Shown in pieces: positions 30,512-39,079 of a stretch of 64,000 nucleotides of DNA. This DNA is from Burkholderia cepacia (GTDB taxonomy: Bacteria > Pseudomonadota > Gammaproteobacteria > Burkholderiales > Burkholderiaceae). The translations under genes were made by a program, and so were the position numbers. The stretch spans positions 32,818 to 96,817 of the forward strand of contig NZ_LDWR01000037.1 in NCBI RefSeq assembly GCF_001039005.1, read 5' to 3'. The notes under the pieces were generated by a model that was given only the letters and a program-made list of their open reading frames with translations, was not told the DNA's origin and did no database searches. Numbering within the stretch: the first letter of the stretch is position 1; every line of letters begins with the position of its first letter.

Positions 30512-30838
30512 TTACGCGGATAGGCCCGCATGCGGTTGCGCAAGCTTGCCGTCGCCGTACTCGCGCAGCACCTTCGAGATCACGACGCGATAACCGTCGA
30601 GCCAGCGCGCCTGCTGCGCTTTCGCTTCGAGATGCGCCGGATGCTGCATCAACTGCTGCAGCGCCGCTTCCGACTCCCAGTAGTAGACGTTCTGGATCAG
30701 CCCCGCTTCGGCGTTCTCCCACGTTTCCTCGCCGAGGTAGCCGGGTGTCGCGCGTGCCATGTCGGCAATCTGCCGGTCGAGCCGGTGGAATTCGTCGTCG
30801 TATTGTCCGGCGCGGAAAATGAAGGTCGACGCGTACAT
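30512..30838 (-). CDS. Antibiotic biosynthesis monooxygenase-like (ABM) protein
   Basis: A 108-residue protein of the dimeric alpha/beta-barrel ABM superfamily. Typical features are the start MYASTFIFRAGQYD, the central PGYLGEETWEN, the VYYWESEAALQQLMQHPAH motif and the C-terminal strand ending in WLDGYRVVIS. TGGAG precedes the ATG at 30838. It follows the cysteine-cluster gene by 65 bases on the same strand and may be the last gene of the sulfatase chain. The substrate is unknown; haem- or flavin-free oxidations are known for this fold. Confidence 0.72.
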   Translation of the reverse strand: MYASTFIFRAGQYDDEFHRLDRQIADMARATPGYLGEETWENAEAGLIQNVYYWESEAALQQLMQHPAHLEAKAQQARWLDGYRVVISKVLREYGDGKLAQPHAGLSA

Positions 30839-30903
30839 GCACGCTCCATCGAAGGCGATTGAAAGAGCGCCAAGTGTAAGGCACGCGCCGTGTGCCGCGA
30901 TCG

Positions 30904-31890
30904 TCATGCGGCGAGCGTATCGGCGTCGAGCCGATCGTCGAGCCATGCGTCGATGCGCGGCGCGTCTTCACGCGTTCCGGCCGCGGGCGCCGGCATCGCC
31001 GCCAGCGCATGCCGCGCACGCTCAAGCGCCTGCGCGAAGCCGCGCAACTCGCGCGTCGCGGGCCGGTCGTCGATGCGGCGGCGCGCGAGCGCCGCTTCGA
31101 TGCTTGCGCCGATCAACGCGCGTTGCGCGTCGATGAAGTCGATGCACAACGCGCGGCAACGTGCGGAAACCGGCGCGACGGCCAGCAGGACCGGCACGAT
31201 CGATACGGTCAGGTAGCCGCCCGGTGCGAGCCGCGACAGCGCATGACGCAAGTCCTGCCCGCCCTCGGTCAGCGACGCGAATACCGCATCACGCCACACC
31301 GCACGCTCGAACGCAAGCGCATCGCGATGCGTGTCGAGCGCCGCACGATCGGCGACTTGCCCGGCCGTCACCATCGGAATCGGGAATCCCGGTTCGCCGG
31401 AAGACGGTGCGTCCTTCGATTCGACGATGCAGTTCGCGCCGAGCCATGCCGTTTCATCGCGCCGCGCGGCGAGCACGCGAGCCTGCAAGCGGTCCGGCAG
31501 CAGCGGATCGAGCGGCACCGCGCCGCAGATCGACGGCTTGTCCGCATGCACGCTGCAGCGGCCGTCGTCGGCCAGCGCCGCGCAACGGCCGAGCGACGGA
31601 TAATCGTAGCCCTGCAGCGTCAGCGCGATCCATTCGCCGCCCGCGCCGCCGAAACGATGGAACAGGCGGTCCGCCAGCGCATCGGCAGCCGCGACGTCGT
31701 CCGCATCGAGCGCATGCTCGCGCCCGCCAGCACGCCAGCGCTCGCCGATCCGCCGCTTAGGAACACGACGGATCGTCAGCGCGCCGACGAAGCGGTGCCG
31801 ATGCCGGAACAGTTCGCGCAACGACAGCGTCGGCGCGCTGTTGCAGCAGCGTCCGCATGCGTTGCACGCGAGCCGGTACGTGTCTACCAC
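30904..31890 (-). CDS. YkgJ-family cysteine-cluster protein
   Basis: About 328 residues. Near the N-terminus is CNACGRCC, the Cx2Cx2CC cluster of the YkgJ/Fe-S or zinc-binding family, with later conserved cysteines at RCSVHADKPSICGAVP. The preferred start is GTG at 31890, which overlaps the stop of the upstream gene; no strong ribosome site is seen, so the exact start is uncertain. Translational coupling to the NlpA-like gene is likely. The function is unknown; homologues probably bind metal. Confidence 0.72.
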   Translation of the reverse strand: MVDTYRLACNACGRCCNSAPTLSLRELFRHRHRFVGALTIRRVPKRRIGERWRAGGREHALDADDVAAADALADRLFHRFGGAGGEWIALTLQGYDYPSLGRCAALADDGRCSVHADKPSICGAVPLDPLLPDRLQARVLAARRDETAWLGANCIVESKDAPSSGEPGFPIPMVTAGQVADRAALDTHRDALAFERAVWRDAVFASLTEGGQDLRHALSRLAPGGYLTVSIVPVLLAVAPVSARCRALCIDFIDAQRALIGASIEAALARRRIDDRPATRELRGFAQALERARHALAAMPAPAAGTREDAPRIDAWLDDRLDADTLAA

Positions 31891-32693
31891 GGCCGCCGCA
31901 CCGAGTCCTGGTAGCGCGTGAGGATGAAGCGCGCGACGTCGTCCGAGTGATACGCGGCGACGAGTTGCGTCACCCACGGTTTCGCGCGATCGGCGTTGCG
32001 CACCGTCAGCACGTTCGCATACGGCGAGCGCGCGTCCTCGATGCTGATGCTGTCACGTGCGGGCTGCAGCCCGACGCGCGCGGCTTCGTCGCTGTCGATC
32101 GCGACGAACGCGGCCGTGTCGAGCGCGGCGTAAAGACGATCGCGGCGCAGCGCGACGAGCTTCAGCCCGAGCCGGTTGCCGGTCACGTCGCGCAGCGTCG
32201 CATGCAGGCCGGCCTGCTCGCGCAGCGTCACCAGCGTATCGTTCTGCAGCAGCACGAGCGCGCGCGCCATCCCGCGCGGGTCGGCCGGAATCGCGACCGT
32301 CGCGCCGGGCTGCAGTTCGTTCAGGTTCTTCAGCTTGCGTGAATAAAGCGCCATCGGCAGCGTGACGGTCGGTGCGACCTCCGCCAGTGCGTAGCGTTTC
32401 TGCGCCCGCGTCGCGGCAAGCTGTTGCGCATCCTCGAAGCTGGCCGCGTCGATCCGGCCGTCGGCGAGCGCCGCGTCGATGCGCGACGCATCGTCGAATT
32501 CGACGACATCGACGCCGAATCCGCGCGAAGCGGCGACCCGCTTCACTTCGTCCAGGATCTGCGCATGCACGCCGCGCGTCACGCCGACGCGCACGGCCGG
32601 CACGACGGCTTCCGCGGCAACGGGCGAGCCCTGATGCACGACACCACACGCGGCCAGCAGCCACATGGAAACGAATCGCATGCCGCGCTTCAT
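31884..32693 (-). CDS. NlpA/MetQ-like ABC substrate-binding lipoprotein
   Basis: A 269-residue protein. It has a lipoprotein signal with lipobox LLAAC (Cys16), then a periplasmic binding fold with VRVGVTRGVHAQILDEVK, VEFDDASRIDAALADGRIDAASFED and ALYSRKLKNLNEL, which is the pattern of NlpA (MetQ) methionine-binding proteins. Its ATG overlaps the FGE stop as ATGA. No permease or ATPase gene is adjacent. Next to a sulfatase and FGE it could bind an organosulfur compound, which is inferred. Confidence 0.8.
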   Translation of the reverse strand: MKRGMRFVSMWLLAACGVVHQGSPVAAEAVVPAVRVGVTRGVHAQILDEVKRVAASRGFGVDVVEFDDASRIDAALADGRIDAASFEDAQQLAATRAQKRYALAEVAPTVTLPMALYSRKLKNLNELQPGATVAIPADPRGMARALVLLQNDTLVTLREQAGLHATLRDVTGNRLGLKLVALRRDRLYAALDTAAFVAIDSDEAARVGLQPARDSISIEDARSPYANVLTVRNADRAKPWVTQLVAAYHSDDVARFILTRYQDSVRRPW

Positions 32694-33739
32694 GAAGCAT
32701 CCCTCAAGATCGTGCGAAAGCCGATGTGCGAGGCACCGAGATCGGCCTCCTGCTGTTCGCGCGACGACGCGCGATAACGCACGCAGTAGTCGCGCGAGCA
32801 CAGGAACGAGCCGCCCTTGATGACCATCGGCGTATCGTGCCGGCGCGTCGGCGGCGCGACGGCCGCCGTGTCGCCGTTCGTGTGCGACTGGTGCGGGCCC
32901 GTGTACGCGTCCTTCGTCCATTCCCAGGCGTTGCCGATCATGTCGTAGAGCCGGAACCCGTTCGCCGCGTAGCAGCCGACGGGCGCGAGCCCCGCGTGAC
33001 CGTCCTCGGCCGTGTCGAGCACCGGGAACACGCCCTGCCAGTAGTTCGCGGCCGGCTTGCCCTGCGCGTCGCGCGGCGCCGCGTCGAGCGATGCGTCGTC
33101 ACGGCCGGCCTTGCCCGCGTATTCCCATTCGGCTTCGGTCGGCAGGTCGCGGCCGAGCCAGCGTGCATACGCGAACGCATCGCGCTGCGTGACGAGCGTG
33201 ACGGGCAGGTTGCCGAGCCCGTCGACGCCGCTGCCGGGACCGCGCGGATGCCGCCACGATGCGCCCTTCACCCACGACCACCACGCGAGGTCACGTGCAT
33301 TCATCTCGTCGCGCGTCGGCACATGGAACACCGCCGCGCCGCCCTGCTGCTCGGCCTCGGTCACATAGCCGGTCGCCTGCACGAATGCGGCGAACTGCGC
33401 GATCGTCACGTCGGTCTGGTCGATCCAGAATCCGCCAACATGCGTGCGGCCGTCGCCCACCGGACGCTCGTCCGCATAACCGCGCGTACTGCCGAACACG
33501 AACGCGCCGCCGCGCAGGTGCACCATCCCGGCCTTCGGATCGTCGCGCCACTTTGCCGGCAGCCCCGAATAACGCTCGCATTGCCGCTCCGAACCGAGCA
33601 GCGCGAGCGCGCGGCCGCGATTCGCGTCGTCGAACGCGCCGCCCGCCGTCTCCGCCGGATTCGCATAACCCACCGCGAACGCAGTGGCGAACAGCGTGGC
33701 AGCCAGCGCCGCGCCGATCGTCCAGAACCGGAACCGCAT
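32690..33739 (-). CDS. Formylglycine-generating enzyme (sulfatase activator)
   Basis: A 349-residue FGE/SUMF1-family protein with an N-terminal membrane or signal segment (about 5-26). The catalytic cysteine pair is present as GGSFLCSRDYC (Cys314, Cys319), with the following RYRASSR, matching the copper-binding pair of true FGEs rather than the cysteine-free relatives. Upstream motifs GGAFVFGS and GNAWEWTKD fit the family. FGE oxidises a sulfatase active-site cysteine to formylglycine. It lies 16 bases downstream of the sulfatase gene, so that protein is the obvious client. The signal suggests that it acts in the periplasm or at the membrane. Confidence 0.88.
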   Translation of the reverse strand: MRFRFWTIGAALAATLFATAFAVGYANPAETAGGAFDDANRGRALALLGSERQCERYSGLPAKWRDDPKAGMVHLRGGAFVFGSTRGYADERPVGDGRTHVGGFWIDQTDVTIAQFAAFVQATGYVTEAEQQGGAAVFHVPTRDEMNARDLAWWSWVKGASWRHPRGPGSGVDGLGNLPVTLVTQRDAFAYARWLGRDLPTEAEWEYAGKAGRDDASLDAAPRDAQGKPAANYWQGVFPVLDTAEDGHAGLAPVGCYAANGFRLYDMIGNAWEWTKDAYTGPHQSHTNGDTAAVAPPTRRHDTPMVIKGGSFLCSRDYCVRYRASSREQQEADLGASHIGFRTILRDAS

Positions 33740-33755
33740 CGTGTCGCCCTCTCGC

Positions 33756-35726
33756 TCAGTAATAACCGCGCGGACGCAGCGGCTCGACGCCGCCGACGTT
33801 GCTCATGTAGGTCTTCCACTGGGTAACCAGCGTCTGGATCACCGACGGGTTCTGCGCCGACACGTCGGTCGTCTCGCCGCGATCCGACGCGAGGTCGTAA
33901 AGCTGCCAGTGACCGTCGGGCGGCCCGAGCGGCGGCTCCGTCCACAGCGCCTTCCAGCGGCCATCGCCGCTGCGCAGGTACGCGCGGCCGTATGCTTCGT
34001 CGCCGAACGGCGTCGTATGCACCTCGCCCGTCGCCGAACCGGTGAGCACCGGCAGCAGCGACTGGCCCGTGACCGGATACACGTAGCGGTTGTTGTAGAT
34101 CACCTTGCCCTTGTTCTGGTCGACGCCCGTCAGCGTGTTGACGAGCGGCGGCGCCGGCTGCGACGGCGGCGTGACGCCCGCGACAGCGAGGAACGTCGCC
34201 GTGTTGTCGGTCACGTGCGTGAACGCGCGCAGCGTCGGCAAGGGCTGCGACTGGCCCGGCAGGCGCACGATCGTCGGCGTCGATACGCCGCCTTCGGCCG
34301 AATAACCCTTCGTGAGCCGGAACGGCGACGCGCTCACTTCGGCCCAGCGCAGCCCGTACTGCAGGCGCTGCGCGTTCTGCTTGCCGTTGTCGGTGCCGAG
34401 CGCCGAATAGATCGGCTCCTGCCCGTTCGCGGTGTCGGTCGCCGTCGGGTCCGCGCCCCCGTCGATCGGCCAGCCTTCCGCGCCGTTGTCCGACTGGAAC
34501 ATGATGAACGTGTTGTCGTACTGGCCGATGTCCTTCAGGTGCTGGATCAGCAGACCGATGTTGTAGTCGAGGTTCTCGACCATCCCCGCGTAGATCTCCA
34601 TGTAGCGCGCCTGCGCACGGCGCTCGGCCGGCGACAGGCTCGACCACAGCTTGTCGACCTTGCCGGGGCCGTAGTCGCTGTAGCCGTCGGCAGCCGAATG
34701 CACCGCGCTGATGTATTTCGCGCTCGCGGTGCCGTTGTTCGCCGTCGCGGGCGACGCCGCCGTCGTTTCGGGCAGGCCGTCGAACGGCTTGAAATCGGCG
34801 GGAATCAGGCCGAGCGCTTTCTGCCGCGCGATCCGCGCGTTGCGGATCGCGTCGTAGCCGGCGTCGTACACGCCCGCGTACTTGTGCAGCCACGGGTCGG
34901 GCACCTGCAGCGGCCAGTGCGGCGACGTGTAGGCCGCGTACGCGAAGAACGGCTTGCCGTCGCGCTGGTTCGAATCGATGTACGAGATCAGCTTCTGCGT
35001 ATAGAAATCGGTCGAATAGAACACGGCCGGGCTGCCGCCGGTGCCGCCCGGTTGCCCGGGCTGGCCCGGCTGCACGTAGCGGCCATCTTCCGTGTAGTTC
35101 GACGAGCCGGCCGGCTCGTGCGCGAAGTGGTTCGTCGCCGCGCCGCCGAGCAGCACGTAGCTGCGCTCGAAACCCCACTGGTCGGGCGTCTGCCCGCTGC
35201 CCGTCGCGCTGCCGACGATCCCCGAGCCGATGTGCCACTTGCCCGCGATATACGTGTGATAACCGGCGTCCTTCAGCAGTTGCGCGAACGACAGCGCGCG
35301 ATCGTTCAGGTAACCCTCGTAGCCGGGCAGCCCGCGCCGCTCGTCGGTCGGCACGCCCATCGTGCCTTCGCCGACCAGATGGTGATCGGTGCCGGACACC
35401 AGCATCGCGCGCGTGATCGCGCAGACGGTGCCGGTGTGGTGGTTCGACAGGATGCGGCCCGATGCGACGAGCGCATCGAGGTTCGGCGTGTTGATCTCGC
35501 CGCCGAATGCATGGATGTCGGAATAGCCGAGATCGTCGGCCATGATGTACAGGATGTTCGGGCGCTTTGCGGCCGGGGTCGGGTCGGCTTGCGGCGGCGT
35601 CGCGGCGGACTGCGACGGCGCATCGCTGTCGACGCCGCCGCACGACGCGAGCGACAGCGTGCCGGCGATCGCGGCGCAGACCACACGGAAACGGAAAGCA
35701 TGCAACGGCGAAGCGGACTTTTTCAT
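33756..35726 (-). CDS. Sulfatase (arylsulfatase family), predicted lipoprotein
   Basis: A 656-residue hydrolase. A lipoprotein signal with lipobox LASC (Cys29) is followed by PNILYIMADDLGYSD, whose Asp64 and Asp65 bind the metal, and by DNGAEGWP later in the chain. The formylglycine site reads C-A-I-T-R (Cys102-Arg106) rather than the canonical C-x-P/A-x-R, while the flanking SGTDHH is normal. The adjacent FGE has intact catalytic cysteines, so modification is still likely. The start at 35726 lacks a strong ribosome site. It is the first gene of the leftward chain ending near 30512. The substrate, a sulfate ester, is unknown. Confidence 0.88.
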   Translation of the reverse strand: MKKSASPLHAFRFRVVCAAIAGTLSLASCGGVDSDAPSQSAATPPQADPTPAAKRPNILYIMADDLGYSDIHAFGGEINTPNLDALVASGRILSNHHTGTVCAITRAMLVSGTDHHLVGEGTMGVPTDERRGLPGYEGYLNDRALSFAQLLKDAGYHTYIAGKWHIGSGIVGSATGSGQTPDQWGFERSYVLLGGAATNHFAHEPAGSSNYTEDGRYVQPGQPGQPGGTGGSPAVFYSTDFYTQKLISYIDSNQRDGKPFFAYAAYTSPHWPLQVPDPWLHKYAGVYDAGYDAIRNARIARQKALGLIPADFKPFDGLPETTAASPATANNGTASAKYISAVHSAADGYSDYGPGKVDKLWSSLSPAERRAQARYMEIYAGMVENLDYNIGLLIQHLKDIGQYDNTFIMFQSDNGAEGWPIDGGADPTATDTANGQEPIYSALGTDNGKQNAQRLQYGLRWAEVSASPFRLTKGYSAEGGVSTPTIVRLPGQSQPLPTLRAFTHVTDNTATFLAVAGVTPPSQPAPPLVNTLTGVDQNKGKVIYNNRYVYPVTGQSLLPVLTGSATGEVHTTPFGDEAYGRAYLRSGDGRWKALWTEPPLGPPDGHWQLYDLASDRGETTDVSAQNPSVIQTLVTQWKTYMSNVGGVEPLRPRGYY

Positions 35727-35862
35727 TTTGTCGAACGCTCGATCTACGGGATCGGCGATCTTAGCGTCGCGCGCGCGGCGCCCAAAGTCGGATTCGTCAC
35801 ATGCTAACGGGGTGCGGGAATATGCGATGCAGGCCGAGTCCGGCAGCCCGCATCGCCGTGCA

Positions 35863-36582
35863 TCAGCTCCGCCCGCCGAGGCTGCCGCCGCCGTCCACGG
35901 ACAGCACCTGCCCCGTGACGAAACCGGCTTCGTCCGACAGGAAAAACCCGATCGCGGCCGCCACGTCGGCGGGCGTGCCGAGCCGGCGCGCGGGAATCGT
36001 CGCGAGCACCTTGCGTTCGGCTTCGCTGCCGACGGGGCGTGTCTGGCGGAACAGTTCCGTCTCGATCGGGCCCGGCGCAACCGCGTTGACCGTCACGCCA
36101 TGTTCGGCCAGTTCGAGCGCCCACGTGCGCGTGCAGCCGACCAGCGCGCTCTTCGCGGCCGAATAGGCGGTGCGGTCGAGGCTGCCGAAAATCGCGCGGC
36201 TGCACACGTTGACGATGCGCCCGTGACCGCGCGCCTTCATCGCATCGACAAAGTGCTGCGTGACCTGGATCGCGGCCCGCACGTTGAGATCGAACACGGC
36301 CTGCAGCGACCGGAAATCGATCTGCCCGAGCGGCTGCGGCAACGCGATGCCCGCGTTGTTGACGATGCCGTCGACGTCGTGGCGCTCGCTGATGCGCGCA
36401 AGGGTTGCCGCCGTCTGCTCGACGTCGGCGAGATCGCACGCGAGCAATTCGCCGGGGAAATCGATGCCTTGTGCATGCCGCGCGAGACCGACGACGCGAT
36501 GGCCGCGCTGCGCCAGAAGTGTGCTGACCGCGAAACCGATGCCGCGCGACGCGCCGGTGACGAGACAGGTGCGGGATGACAT
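35863..36582 (-). CDS. Short-chain dehydrogenase/reductase
   Basis: A 239-residue NAD(P)-dependent SDR. Motifs are TGASRGIG (cofactor), NNAG, catalytic Ser in VCSRAIFGS and YSAAK (Tyr, Lys), then PGPIETELF. The C-terminal LSVDGGGSLGG is typical of FabG-like enzymes. It lies 136 bases upstream of the sulfatase on the same strand and could be co-transcribed. Substrate unknown. Confidence 0.87.
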   Translation of the reverse strand: MSSRTCLVTGASRGIGFAVSTLLAQRGHRVVGLARHAQGIDFPGELLACDLADVEQTAATLARISERHDVDGIVNNAGIALPQPLGQIDFRSLQAVFDLNVRAAIQVTQHFVDAMKARGHGRIVNVCSRAIFGSLDRTAYSAAKSALVGCTRTWALELAEHGVTVNAVAPGPIETELFRQTRPVGSEAERKVLATIPARRLGTPADVAAAIGFFLSDEAGFVTGQVLSVDGGGSLGGRS

Positions 36583-36739
36583 GATTCGTGCCTTTTCGGA
36601 AGGAAGCGAAGAAGTCGCGATGCATACGCAGTCGCGCCACGCATGCGCATTCCGGACGATTGTGAACCCGGCCGGAAAAACGCGTACGGTCGCCGGCACT
36701 CGCTTCGTTTGGACGTTCTGCCCGGATGCGGTGCGCGTG

Positions 36740-37633
36740 TCAGTAACGCATCACCAGAAACAAGCCGGCCGCCGCGAGCGCCATGCCGGGCCATGCAAGC
36801 GCACCGATCGTCTCGCCGAGCGCCACCAGCGCGATCAGCGCGGTCGCGGGCGGAATCAGGAAGAACAGCGCCGACACGCGCGACGCTTCGCCGTATCGCA
36901 CCATCGCGAGCAGCAGCGAGATCGCGATCAGCGAATTGCAGATCACGAGGTACGCGAGCGAACCGGCGAGGCCGGCGGTCCATTGCACATGCATCGGTTC
37001 GAGCGCGAACGCGAGCGGCGCGGTGACAGCCAGCCCGACCGTGTATTGCACGAGGTTCGCGGTGACCGGATGCACGTCGGTGCCGAAGCGCTTTTCCCAC
37101 AGCGTGCCGCCGGTGATGCACGCGAGCGCGAGCAGCGCGAATGCCAGCGCCCACGGCGACGCGACGTCGACCGACGAGCGCGCGAGGATCACCAGCACCG
37201 CGCCCGCGGCGCCGAGCGCGAGCCCGACCCAGCGCAGCACGCCGACGCGCTCGCCGGCGATCATCGGCGCGAGCAGCCCGACGAGAATCGGCTGCTGCGA
37301 CGTGACGAGCGCGACCGCGCCGGCCGACATGCCGAGCTTCAGGCTCAGGTACGTAAACGCGAAATAGCCGGCCTGCAGCAACAGGCCGACGACGACGAGG
37401 TTGCGCCATTCGCGCCGCGTGCGCGGCAACGCGGGGCGCAGCCACAGGAACGGGCCGGCGAGCAACGCGACGACGCACGCATAGCGCAGCGCGAGGAACG
37501 TGAGCGGATCGGCATAGCGCAGGCCCAGCTTCAGGAACACGAAACCGCTGGCCCACAGCAGCAGGAACAGCGCGGGCGCGATGCGCAGCCAGCCGGGTGG
37601 CTGCCTGGCCATCGGGGTGTCGATCGCGGTCAT
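36740..37633 (-). CDS. EamA/DMT-superfamily transporter
   Basis: A 297-residue inner-membrane protein with ten predicted membrane segments forming two EamA repeats (each about 140 residues). The first begins LLLWASGFVFLKLGL and the second has TGGTLWEKRFG. Such proteins often export amino acids or other metabolites. A 27-residue membrane peptide is encoded just upstream. Confidence 0.85.
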   Translation of the reverse strand: MTAIDTPMARQPPGWLRIAPALFLLLWASGFVFLKLGLRYADPLTFLALRYACVVALLAGPFLWLRPALPRTRREWRNLVVVGLLLQAGYFAFTYLSLKLGMSAGAVALVTSQQPILVGLLAPMIAGERVGVLRWVGLALGAAGAVLVILARSSVDVASPWALAFALLALACITGGTLWEKRFGTDVHPVTANLVQYTVGLAVTAPLAFALEPMHVQWTAGLAGSLAYLVICNSLIAISLLLAMVRYGEASRVSALFFLIPPATALIALVALGETIGALAWPGMALAAAGLFLVMRY

Positions 37634-37667
37634 GCGCGCGCGCCGGGGGAGCGGGCGAGCAGGCGCA

Positions 37668-37751
37668 TCATCGGCGGATCAGGTGATAGATGACGTTCAG
37701 CACGGTCACCGCGATGCCGATGACGATCACGATCTGCAGTTTCCTGTTCAT
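37668..37751 (-). CDS. Possible 27-residue single-pass membrane protein
   Basis: The frame from ATG 37751 to a stop at 37668 encodes a basic start (MNRK), about 20 hydrophobic residues rich in Ile and Val, and a basic end (IRR). That is a complete single-pass inner-membrane peptide. A purine-rich GGGGGG lies about 14 bases upstream. It sits 34 bases before the EamA gene. No family is recognised, and short frames can occur by chance. Confidence 0.5.
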   Translation of the reverse strand: MNRKLQIVIVIGIAVTVLNVIYHLIRR

Positions 37752-37842
37752 GACGGCGTGCCCCCCGGTATGCGTGGTGCGGTGATCATACGCCGCGTCA
37801 GCCGGCCGCGCGACCGGTCGCCGCCCATCCGGCAAGGTTCGG

Positions 37843-39027
37843 TCAGAACCTGTGCCGGATCCCCGCATGCACCATCAGTTGCTTCGCGTTCGACGACAGA
37901 TCGGCCGCGCCCGGGATATACGCCTGATCGAGCGACGAACCGGTCGCATCGCCGGTTATCCGCTGATACGCGCCCATCAGGTACACGTCCGTGCGTTTCG
38001 ACAGGTTGTAGTCGGCCATCAACCCGATCGAATGGATCTTCGGCTTCGCGGCGCCGGTCGTCACGTCGTAGCGCACCGTCGTGTACACGTATTGCGCGCC
38101 GACGAACAATGCCGGCGTGAACTGGACCTTGCCGTTCACTTCGAAGTTCTGATACTTGATCGCCGTCACCGTGCCGCCCGCGAGCGGGCCCGTCACCGGC
38201 TCGATCGTCTCGTCGCCGAACAGGTAGCCGACGTTCGCGGTCGGCCGCGTGACGTTGCTGTTCGTGTACGCGAATCCGACCGTTGCGGGCCCCGCGGTGT
38301 AGTTGACGCCCGCCCCGAAGATCCGCAGCCGTGCCGACGCAAAATTCGCGTCGGCGCCGACCGACCCCGAACCGGCGATCGCACCGCCCGACGACGCACC
38401 GGGGTTGTCCGCGTTCAGGAACGCCGCGCCGACGAGCAGGCCGCCCTGCTCGTACTGCGCGCCGACGCTCCATACGCGGTTGTTCGCGAAACCCGTGTCG
38501 TTGCTGAAGCTGTAGGTGCCGCCGAACGAAAAGCCGGAGAAATCCGGGCTCGCGTACTTGACCGTGTTGTTCACGCGGAACGTGTTGCCGGTGTTGTCGT
38601 TGTCGAGCGGGTGCGAGAACGGATAGACGCCCCAGCTCCCGTTCGCGGTCGTCGGTGCGAGATAGTCGACGACCGAATCGTATTGCCGGCCGAGCGTCAG
38701 CGTGCCGAAGCGCGTGCTGCCGAGCCCGACGTAGGCCTGACGCCCGAACATGCGGCCGCCCTGCGCGAGCGTGCCGTTGTTCACGTTGAAGCCGCTCTCG
38801 ATCTGGAACAGCGCGCTGTAGCCGCCACCCAGGTCCTCGGTACCCTTCAGCCCCCAGCGGCTACCCTGTGCGAAGCCGCTTGCCATCTGCCACGCACCAT
38901 GGCCGCCGACATTGTTCGTATAGTCGATGCCGGCATCGACGAGGCCGTAAAGCGTGACACTGCCTTGTGCGAATGCGGGCGCTGCGCACAGCGCCGGAAT
39001 CGCGACAAGAATCGATCTCCAGTTCAT
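37843..39027 (-). CDS. Gram-negative porin (trimeric, OmpC-like)
   Basis: A 394-residue outer-membrane porin. The signal peptide is residues 1-21 (ending APAFAQ), followed by the hallmark GSVTLYGLVDAGIDYT of betaproteobacterial porins. Later come LGSTRFGTLTLGRQYDSV and a C-terminal beta strand ending in HRF, the outer-membrane insertion signal. It probably serves general or amino-acid-related uptake together with the downstream-strand binding protein, whose gene lies 52 bases upstream. Confidence 0.92.
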   Translation of the reverse strand: MNWRSILVAIPALCAAPAFAQGSVTLYGLVDAGIDYTNNVGGHGAWQMASGFAQGSRWGLKGTEDLGGGYSALFQIESGFNVNNGTLAQGGRMFGRQAYVGLGSTRFGTLTLGRQYDSVVDYLAPTTANGSWGVYPFSHPLDNDNTGNTFRVNNTVKYASPDFSGFSFGGTYSFSNDTGFANNRVWSVGAQYEQGGLLVGAAFLNADNPGASSGGAIAGSGSVGADANFASARLRIFGAGVNYTAGPATVGFAYTNSNVTRPTANVGYLFGDETIEPVTGPLAGGTVTAIKYQNFEVNGKVQFTPALFVGAQYVYTTVRYDVTTGAAKPKIHSIGLMADYNLSKRTDVYLMGAYQRITGDATGSSLDQAYIPGAADLSSNAKQLMVHAGIRHRF

Positions 39028-39079
39028 CCGTAATCCTTATTTATTTATGGCTGATTGCGTACGTTGCGTGCGCCGTCGC

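Noticed and set aside
33684..35807. Rightward frame across the sulfatase
   Set aside because: Low-complexity arginine-rich translation; sulfatase motifs are on the minus strand.
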